Assembly (NCBI GenBank): GCA_022562935.1
Contig: JADFOI010000019.1
Coordinates: forward strand, 1 to 38,834
DNA: 38,834 nucleotides
Direction of reading: 5' to 3'
From: Acidobacteriota bacterium
GTDB lineage: Bacteria; Acidobacteriota; UBA6911; RPQK01; JADFOI01
Below the pieces are notes generated by a model. The model was not told the origin of the DNA and made no database searches. It was given only the letters and a program-made list of their open reading frames with translations. Shown here piece after piece: positions 34,801-38,834 of the stretch. Numbering within the stretch: the stretch's first letter is position 1; each line of letters starts with the position of its first letter. The position numbers and the translations under genes are program-made.

Positions 34801-36364
34801 TGACTACACCTATGACAAGAACGGCAATCGGCTGACTATGACCGGTCCCCACGGCCAGACCGAGTATGTGTATGATGATCTGAATCGTCTGACCCATCTC
34901 ACAAATCCGTCCGTACAGACGGTGAACTTTGACTATGATGCCCTGGGCCGCCGCACCCAAATGAGCCTGCCCAATGGCGTGACGACCAGCTATACATACG
35001 ATGCCGTCAGCCAGCTACTGAGTTTGGTGCATCAATTGGGCGCCAACACTATTAACTCCTTTGCCTATACCTACGACAATGTGGGTAATCGAACCAGCAA
35101 GACGGAAAACGCTGGAACGGCGGACTATACCTATGATCCACTGAACCGGCTCGTGGAGGCCATGAATCCTTTCCCCTCCAATCCGGTGGAGGTTTTCACC
35201 TACGACGAAGTAGGGAATCGTGTGGATTCCAATCAGAACGGTCTCTCCACCTTTAACTCAGGCAATCAACTGACTGGCGATGTCACGTTCACCTATGCCT
35301 ACGATGCTAACGGGAACCAGATCCAAAAGACGAATAGGGCGACTGGCCTCTCGACGCAGTTCGAATACGATGCGGAAAACAGGCTCATTGGAATCAAGCC
35401 AGAGGATGCTGGCGGCGTGTATTACCGGTACGACGGGTTAGGGAGGAGAATCGAGAAAAACGTCGCGGGGGTTGTGACTCGGTATCTCTATGACAACGAG
35501 GACATTTTGCTGGAGTTGGATGGAAGTGACAACATCCTTGCTTTCTATACTCACGGGCCAGGTGTCGATGAGCCTCTGATCATGGAACGGGATCTGGACT
35601 CAAGTGGTTCGTTTGGAACTAGCGAGCGGTTCTTCTACCACGCGGATGGGTTGGGAAGTGTGCTGGAGCTCACGGACTCAGCAGGAACAGTGGCTCAAGC
35701 TTATACCTATGACGCGTTTGGGCGGATTCAGCAACAAATTGGAATATTAATTAATCCTTACACTTTCACAGGAAGAGAATTTGATGCTGAGAGTGGTCTG
35801 TACTATTACCGTGCACGAATGTACGACCCCGTTGTAGGGCGTTTCGTGCAGGAGGATGTCGCTAGGTCTAATGGTGGTGATTTAAACCTGTACTCATACG
35901 CCCGCAATAATCCGGTTGTCTTTGTAGATCCAGATGGATTAGCAGTGGTCCTTTTTGGAGTGAGCGGCGGTGCCGGAGCCGGGGGAAAAGTTGATCCGGA
36001 AATTGGTGATGGACCTAATTTTCTCACTGCATCGATTGCGTCCTTCGGGGGTACAAGCCGGAAAAATATTCGAGAAGAAGGTGTACTAGTCACAGTTGGG
36101 GTCGGTCGAATATTTGGATTTAGCTTTGCAGGTGGACCATTTGTCGCCTTTAATTTTGGGGACACTGAGGACCTTAACGACGCAGCGACAGGTGCAGGAA
36201 TAATTGTTGGGCCGTTTAGTTTTGAATTAACGTTTAGTGGGGAGGATGGAGGTTTCTTTAGTAGTATAAGCGACTTCTCTATTGGATTATTCTCACGAGG
36301 CTTCGGACTCGGAGTATTTGGTGAAGAGATAACGACATGCGTTGTTCTGCGGAGAATCCCCTGA
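28856..36364 (+). CDS. Giant secreted RHS/YD-repeat protein with beta-propeller domains
   Basis: 2502 residues. The ATG at 28856 has GGGAGG 7 nt upstream and begins a signal peptide (WVLWCGLVLGVSSLALM). In order: an NHL/PQQ-like propeller region (about 35-355) interrupted by an Asp-rich stretch with ten consecutive Asp; two Ig-like repeats (about 361-550); a cadherin-like domain (IGDQTVDLGSTLTLTL, 560-655); a carboxypeptidase regulatory-like domain (TALTGRVLDTNDFVQG, 658-730); CTDCPGG; an RHS shell start; seven FG-GAP/VCBS units (about 1100-1440); many YD repeats (about 1460-2215); the RHS core (YHADGLGSVLELTDSAG to NNPVVFVDPDGL, 2255-2360); and a 142-residue Gly-rich tip. RHS shells enclose a C-terminal effector in known toxins; whether this tip is toxic is unknown. 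The tip and downstream DNA are more AT-rich, as for exchangeable tips. Confidence 0.92.
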   Translation: MNRLKDGSYRWVLWCGLVLGVSSLALMSQHGELTATGPEWIDALWVAGDKGLLKIDVSDASPLLEIADIGDVRAVDIDARRGLVWIFSKDRLLGITFGGEVLFVVPEHHEDRKDHDRDNDDDDDDDDDDGEDRDGSHFKLRGKKPFGLQVNSNTGTVWLGLERLLHQFDSEANWVRTLRLPGQGQALALDELTSFLWVATRGALLCYDETGTLVRFIDLGRKARVEDIDIDRDSGDIWVVGKNGLSRWDITGQLVFEAKNKKLTRVVTDYRGGVWLAGGKTLIHINPFGEPFFELKPFGKKGKELLALVADPLNGSVWVASKEQVAHVSAAGKILQSLESKGSKRRKGRIRDLALYLDLMAPQVAITSPPPGVLINNPRPVFMLTLTDIGEGVDPSTLELKVNGEKWSFNCVVDDEKEGATCVPIMVLPEGVIEVSATVQDLNGNLSDPVQVSVTVDSIPPEVLFVTPSQDAILDTDIPDIQVDYGDSGSGVDPSTFTIQADGDNLDINCDVGLTSSTCAPVTTLPEGLHTLSATIRDLAGNISSPTRVRFTVELFVTPQPPVLDPIGDQTVDLGSTLTLTLMARDPNGDPLTFAAALFPLPANMALHALTGLFSFIPDEDQIGILNVTFIVSDGAFTDSQTITITVLGPDSNGVTALTGRVLDTNDFVQGVQTPVVGATISLLATGFSTTSDADGNFILNGIPSGSQILDIDSSTASLASDGSPYAGFRETIWLFQGANNVVDRPFFLPRIEQESLTQVDPGTTTIVKNSRLGITMTVFSFSSRNPDGSFFNGELSISEVPRGLAPAALPKKFHPGLLVTIQPVGVTFSTPARITFPNIDDLRPGTDVDIWSLSPETGGFVIVGLARVSADGLTLVTISGGIRSADWHFFLPPAPTVNSARESSENNSENQDQNKCTDCPGGSRTAVSSGNLRIDHTLASYRSLGQSRALRLVYNSSRANPQPVMSASAVIPPRAAVPQSVSSRLSVAGVDQGIEVFTDTSELGAGTEIRQAVQFDASRFQTGLYPYQLTLTGHYTRSAVSNVLVGNVLINNQQGSPFGAGWTLEGLERLKRHNADILLTKGDGSVLVFTATGAFSAPTNFLIGGTPRSMVVEDFDGDGIPDLAVANVSRVAVLLGDGAGGFLSPSYLRAGTLPVSVAVGDFNGDEIPDLAVASQVADIVSILLGDGTGAFSSPTHFPAGSLPLTVEVKDFNGDGNLDLVVVNRADGIAGGNTVSILLGDGTGVFSRPSHFQVEGRLESVAVGDFNGDGILDLVAPKGLSDTVSILLGDGTGAFSRPTHFPAGDFPVSVAVGDFNNNGILDLAVANVVSGDVSILLGDGTGAFLGPFNVKAGVAPSSVIVGDFNDDKIRDLAVANRISDTVSILLGDGTGAFVGPVNVEVGDGPVGVVAGDFNGDAIPDLATTNAFSRDVSILLGGFSGRTVFESPQGDFSTLLENRDGTFNRILKDGTQISFSSNGLQTSITDRNGNTTYFTYDAGERLTTITDPSGLATTFSYGGGLLNSIRGPAGRVTQFEHDAAGNMTRISDPDGTSRSFDYDSRHQLIAQTSKPGFQTTYAYDLAGRNVGVKRPDGSTRGIVPSETIGVMDPSSGVGTPENPASVVSPGDAESRFIDGNGSTTRFVTNRFGATTATTDALGRQTLIERDVDSNPIRIVRSNGAVTTMTYDDRGNLLTSTKQAFDATTTFTYDPVFNQVSSVTDPKGSVTTINYDSGGNPIEVIDAQGTGTVMTYDDLNCPGQLTSVTAAVGLAEENTTRFEYDPATCNLVSTIDPLLNETRLAYDAAGNVIESTDAEGRITRFAYDALNRLTKVMDAIHSSPDPLCGTAGVTCYDYDSAGSLTQVTDARGSVTTFDYDTQDRLIQTTDPLGRSETFAYDGNGNLISSTDRNNQTIEFQYDAVNQLIQKTLLPGMPDEALTRFGYDSVGNLASVVDPDSSLTMTYDQLARLGSISTTGSPNQPDVTLDYTYDKNGNRLTMTGPHGQTEYVYDDLNRLTHLTNPSVQTVNFDYDALGRRTQMSLPNGVTTSYTYDAVSQLLSLVHQLGANTINSFAYTYDNVGNRTSKTENAGTADYTYDPLNRLVEAMNPFPSNPVEVFTYDEVGNRVDSNQNGLSTFNSGNQLTGDVTFTYAYDANGNQIQKTNRATGLSTQFEYDAENRLIGIKPEDAGGVYYRYDGLGRRIEKNVAGVVTRYLYDNEDILLELDGSDNILAFYTHGPGVDEPLIMERDLDSSGSFGTSERFFYHADGLGSVLELTDSAGTVAQAYTYDAFGRIQQQIGILINPYTFTGREFDAESGLYYYRARMYDPVVGRFVQEDVARSNGGDLNLYSYARNNPVVFVDPDGLAVVLFGVSGGAGAGGKVDPEIGDGPNFLTASIASFGGTSRKNIREEGVLVTVGVGRIFGFSFAGGPFVAFNFGDTEDLNDAATGAGIIVGPFSFELTFSGEDGGFFSSISDFSIGLFSRGFGLGVFGEEITTCVVLRRIP
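32155..33177 (+). repeat. Seven FG-GAP/VCBS repeat units within the RHS gene
   Basis: Seven units of roughly 50 residues, each with a calcium-loop motif (DFDGDGIPD, DFNGDEIPD, DFNGDGNLD, DFNGDGILD, DFNNNGILD, DFNDDKIRD, DFNGDAIPD) and most with VSILLGDGTGAF. Seven would close one beta-propeller. The DNA of the units is clearly similar (gggggacttcaatggcga-type), pointing to recent internal duplication. Confidence 0.85.
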
Positions 36365-36586
36365 ATATGACGGAACTCGGCGGTAGGTTTTGTGGACGAT
36401 GTGTAGGGATGTCTTGGATGCTGACACTTCGGGACTAGTTTAAGCAAAGCAGATTTTACCACGGAAGTGTAGGGAGACCGAAGCGTTTGTTAAGAAAGTG
36501 GCCCGAAAGCATTTCGAATCGAAAAGCCATTTGGCGCTGACTCAAAAATTCTTGGGTGATCACCTTGTGGAGAGCTTCAAGATATT

Positions 36587-36901
36587 TTGGAGGATGAAAG
36601 GGAATTGGTAACGGAAGTCCTAGAAATCGTCGCGATCCTATTAATTGTCTACTACTTTTATAACATCTTGCGATCAGCCAATAGATCGATTGATAGTTGG
36701 GTTAAAGAGAACGATGTGAATGTGTTATCGAGGGAGTTTAGACTTCTCAGAACTGGGCCATATTGGCTAACTCACAATCGCCCTGTTTATAAATTGGTGG
36801 TTCAGTTCCCAGATGGTAGAAGAGAGATCTGCTGGATTCGGTGTAACTCATTCCTTGGATTCAATCCTGACTATTTTGAAGTGAAGTGTGAAGAAGAATA
36901 A
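36587..36901 (+). CDS. Small membrane-anchored protein after the RHS gene
   Basis: Up to 104 residues. There is no in-frame ATG near the start; TTG at 36587 opens the frame, and TTG at 36605 is the alternative, with GGAGG at 36589-36593 about 11 nt upstream. One hydrophobic helix (VLEIVAILLIVYYFYNIL) is followed by a soluble domain (REFRLLRTGPYWLTHNRPVY, then VVQFPDGRREICWIRCNSF) rich in aromatic residues. No family is recognised. Its place 222 nt after the RHS tip and its AT-rich composition fit an immunity or accessory protein for the tip, but this is inference. Confidence 0.6.
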   Translation: MEDERELVTEVLEIVAILLIVYYFYNILRSANRSIDSWVKENDVNVLSREFRLLRTGPYWLTHNRPVYKLVVQFPDGRREICWIRCNSFLGFNPDYFEVKCEEE

Positions 36902-36971
36902 AAGGGACAGGGCAAATAAAAGGGACAAAAGCAATAAAGGCAGCAGGGGACAGTAACCCTTCTAACCCAGA

Positions 36972-37180
36972 ATCGGTGACACGCACGTAGTTCCGGAAAT
37001 TGGTCCCATAAATCAAGGAGTTATGAGAGGTCTGGCCCCGAATTAACTAATAGGAAGGGCAAGCTGAAGTTGCAGGACTTGGGGCTTACTGGGTCGAGAG
37101 CTGCCGAGGGCAGCACCATCGGTACCAGAAACTTGTTGTCTTACAGGAGTCCTTTTGGCAATTACGGGCGTGTCACCGAT
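36972..37180. mobile_element. MITE-like element with 13-bp perfect terminal inverted repeats
   Basis: ATCGGTGACACGC (36972-36984) and its exact reverse complement GCGTGTCACCGAT (37168-37180) bound 209 bp. The similarity continues imperfectly inward for about 15 more bases (acgtagtt against ccgtaatt). The interior holds no intact ORF. Just upstream, AAAGGGACA occurs twice (36901-36909, 36919-36927). It may be a non-autonomous element or a decayed insertion; no transposase is present. Confidence 0.5.
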
Positions 37181-37274
37181 ACCCGGCGGTCTGTTGTCTG
37201 TTGGTCGTGAAACTTTTCAGCCAAATTTCCCTCTTAGAAAGTAATACTTCTTTACCAACAGAGAGGGGGCTCTT

Positions 37275-37670
37275 ATGAAGGTTTACAAGTTCATTCCAAT
37301 CCTGGCTGTCGCCTTGCTGATTCCCAGTTTTGTCGCGGCCGAACACTCTGATCGAGGACGGAGTCGACAATACTCGGAACGCGACCATGACCGTTACCCT
37401 TTAAACTGGGCGACCTATGGACGTCGAGCAGGGTATGATCGAGGCCACGATCAAGGCTACGATCGAGGCCATGATCGAGGCCATGATCGAGGCTATGCTC
37501 GAGGCCGCAACCACCACACCACCTATGGGCACCGTCAGTACGGACACCATAATGATCACCATTACTATGATCATCATGGTCATGACCGCTATGGACACAG
37601 CCGTCAAGGCAACCACCGTCGCGGCAGAAGAGGCATTCACTTCGGTGGTGTGATCGTGATCAGGTTCTGA
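37275..37670 (+). CDS. Secreted His/Arg/Gly-rich repeat protein
   Basis: 131 residues. The ATG follows a GAGAGGGGG run by about 5 nt. A signal peptide (KVYKFIPILAVALLIPSFVA, then AEH) is followed by a low-complexity mature part: repeated G-H/Y-D-R units (YDRGHDQGYDRGHDRGHDRG) and a His/Tyr block (HHNDHHYYDHHGHDRYGH), ending GIHFGGVIVIRF. The gene's DNA has gatcgaggcca-type tandem repeats (37437-37505). His-rich exported proteins often bind Ni, Zn or Cu, and that is the plausible role; nothing specific is shown. It stands alone between repeat zones. Confidence 0.75.
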   Translation: MKVYKFIPILAVALLIPSFVAAEHSDRGRSRQYSERDHDRYPLNWATYGRRAGYDRGHDQGYDRGHDRGHDRGYARGRNHHTTYGHRQYGHHNDHHYYDHHGHDRYGHSRQGNHRRGRRGIHFGGVIVIRF

Positions 37671-37673
37671 AAC

Positions 37674-37697
37674 CAGCTGATCAGCTGACCAGCTGAC
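37674..37697. repeat. Three tandem CAGCTGAY octamers
   Basis: CAGCTGAT, CAGCTGAC, CAGCTGAC in tandem just after the His-rich gene. The first two form the perfect palindrome CAGCTGATCAGCTG (37674-37687). It could be a terminator stem or a repeat relic. Confidence 0.55.
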
Positions 37698-37705
37698 CCA
37701 ACCCT

Positions 37706-37774
37706 GGTGAACCTGCGGGACGTCCCCCCGTTTTCCCAAAACCCGGTGAACGTGCGGGACGTCCCCATGTTTTT
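37706..37774. repeat. Direct pair of GGGACGTCCC palindrome repeats
   Basis: Two units of about 30 nt (37706-37734 and 37745-37774). Each reads GGTGAAC-(C/G)-TGCGGGACGTCCCC and ends in a T-run (CCGTTTT, ATGTTTTT). The core GGGACGTCCC is a perfect palindrome. This resembles dispersed REP-like sequences; the T-runs would also suit a terminator. Confidence 0.65.
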
Positions 37775-37848
37775 GTACACTGAATATTGTAGCCGTGGCC
37801 ACTCGATAGGGTGTGATTGACGGTTATGATAGGGTTGCGGATGTTGGC

Positions 37849-38580
37849 ATGAAAAGTTGGCTCAAGACAGAACTCCATTCACACACGATTGATGACCCGA
37901 AGGACGGCAAGTCCATCGTTGTTCATTCTGCCCAACAGTTGATCGACAAAGCAGAGGAGCAAGGATTTCAAGTACTGTCGATTACCAACCACAACCAGCT
38001 CTTGTTTTCTTCTTCTCTGGAGGAATACGCCAGGGAGCGGGGGATCCTGTTGATACCCGGAGTGGAAGCCACCCTGGAGGGGAAGCATGTTCTTCTCTAT
38101 AACTTTTTAGACTATGACGATTCCTGGGACAACCCTGAGATCGTAGCTCAACAAAAGGGACCGAACCAACTGGTCATCGCTCCTCATCCCTTCTTTCCGA
38201 TTCCAACTGCTTTGAGAAACCGGGTCACCCGTTGGAATGGCTTGTTTGATGCCATCGAATACAGCCAGTTTTATCTGTCCTGGCTCAATTTTAATCATAA
38301 GGCGAAGGAACTGGCACGGCAGTTGGACTTACCGGTGGTCGGTAACACCGACGTCCACTGGCTCTTTCAGCTGGGATGGACTTTTAGTCTGGTCTACGCT
38401 GAACAGAACACGGATTCGGTACTCCATGCCATAAAAGAGGGCCATGTTCGCCTGGTCACCCAGCCGGTCAGCTCTTTCTTCATCGCTCGATGGTGCGGAC
38501 TCAATGTTCTCACCAAGTCTCAGTACGCCAGTCAGGCGGCGCTATCACGCGTTCAACAGCGACTCTCCAGGGAACGCTGA
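37849..38580 (+). CDS. PHP-domain metal-dependent phosphoesterase-like protein
   Basis: 243 residues from the ATG at 37849; an in-frame GTG at 37813 adds 12 unlikely residues. PHP motifs appear in order: TELHSHT (HxH), SITNHNQ (usual D-H here is N-H), IPGVEATLEGKHVLLYN (Glu, His), IAPHPFFPIP and GNTDVHW (D-x-H). These would hold a two- or three-metal site on a TIM-like barrel. The substrate could be a phosphoester or small nucleic acid; relatives include RNase AM (YciV-type), but no finer call is possible. It is a single gene downstream of the GGGACGTCCC repeats. Confidence 0.85.
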   Translation: MKSWLKTELHSHTIDDPKDGKSIVVHSAQQLIDKAEEQGFQVLSITNHNQLLFSSSLEEYARERGILLIPGVEATLEGKHVLLYNFLDYDDSWDNPEIVAQQKGPNQLVIAPHPFFPIPTALRNRVTRWNGLFDAIEYSQFYLSWLNFNHKAKELARQLDLPVVGNTDVHWLFQLGWTFSLVYAEQNTDSVLHAIKEGHVRLVTQPVSSFFIARWCGLNVLTKSQYASQAALSRVQQRLSRER

Positions 38581-38673
38581 GCACAAGTGTCAGAGTTGTT
38601 GGGGCTCATCGCAGAGGCCACCCGGGGCCCCGAGTGATTGCCGTCACCGACCTGGTGACCATTAAAAACCACA

Positions 38674-38834
38674 ATGCAAAGTATTGTGCGAGTTGCTCGA
38701 CGGATCGAAGTCTGTTTCGTGTTGACCTTCCTCCTGCCTGCTTGTCAGATCCCGGAGAAGGGGGGCCGCGGGATCGAAGTCGGCATGAAAAAGATCCAGG
38801 TTCGCAATTTGCTGGGACCGGCTGATGTCAGAAA
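38674..38834 (+). CDS. Lipoprotein, BamE/SmpA-like start (cut by window edge)
   Basis: A partial gene running off the right edge; 53 complete codons are visible. The first ATG in the open frame is 38674 (stop at 38656-38658). A basic n-region (VRVARRIE) and a hydrophobic stretch lead to the lipobox FLLPAC, with the lipidated Cys at residue 24. The mature start includes IEVGMKKIQVRNLLGPAD, the G-M-x-K-x-x-V-x-x-L-L-G-x-x-D pattern seen in BamE/SmpA-like and related small outer-membrane lipoproteins. No ribosome site is visible. The family call rests on about 15 residues. Confidence 0.55.
   Translation, partial: MQSIVRVARRIEVCFVLTFLLPACQIPEKGGRGIEVGMKKIQVRNLLGPADVR

Noticed and set aside
37437-37505. 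Possible CRISPR or non-coding tandem array
   Set aside because: The gatcgaggcca repeats are short, lack spacers and lie in frame inside a secreted protein gene.
37401-37802. 133-codon minus-strand ORF over the His-rich gene
   Set aside because: A Val/Ile/Ser/Met-rich shadow of the His/Asp/Arg codon repeats.
38643-38659. GTCACC/GGTGAC hairpin as terminator of the PHP gene
   Set aside because: Only a 6-bp stem with no T-run and 63 nt after the stop; not enough for a terminator call.
1-38834. tRNA, rRNA, CRISPR array or known riboswitch
   Set aside because: The intergenic gaps were read for cloverleaf, repeat-spacer and aptamer patterns; none was convincing. Small RNAs cannot be excluded without covariance searches.

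Overview
The window looks like a chromosomal segment of an Acidobacteriota-type bacterium. The reasons are a secreted DUF1592/DUF1552/ankyrin gene set, an alternative complex III operon, and long secreted RHS and TPR proteins beside ordinary housekeeping genes. The phylum is inferred from gene content only. There is no rRNA or tRNA gene to anchor it, and a related phylum with the same gene families (for example Planctomycetota) cannot be excluded.

Layout. (1) Positions 1-8102, plus strand: secreted proteins, namely a YtcJ-like amidohydrolase, a cytochrome-like DUF1592 protein, a Tat-exported DUF1552 protein (ATGA overlap with the previous gene), a Sec-exported ankyrin protein and a small lipocalin-like protein. 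A 27-nt sequence stands at the left edge and again, inverted, after the last gene, next to other hairpin repeats (8169-8350). (2) 8382-10306, minus strand: an O-methyltransferase and a secreted TPR protein. (3) 10545-18223, minus strand: the complete actABCDEF operon for alternative complex III (quinol oxidation in the membrane), with tight ATGA overlaps, a TTGACA-type promoter at 18309-18336, and two small genes downstream. One of these is a 37-residue membrane protein with a strong ribosome site. (4) 18413-25391: RNase R, convergent selA, a DUF4177-like small protein, purH, coaX and an unassigned conserved-looking gene. (5) 25407-28591, minus strand: a HigBA-like toxin-antitoxin pair and comEC for DNA uptake. 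(6) 28856-36364, plus strand: a giant secreted RHS/YD-repeat protein with a seven-unit FG-GAP block set into its shell, followed by a small AT-rich membrane-anchored gene. (7) 36902-38834: repeat relics, a His-rich secreted protein, a PHP-domain protein and the start of a lipoprotein cut by the window edge.

How they fit together. The act operon is a complete respiratory unit, but no terminal oxidase is present in the window. selA implies selenocysteine use, although selB and tRNA-Sec are not here. The two accessory-looking zones (1-8381 and 28856-37800) carry most of the repeats and unusual secreted proteins. The most interesting candidates are the recurrent-type secreted redox/ankyrin set, the extra small membrane gene after the act operon, and the composite RHS protein with its exchangeable-looking tip.
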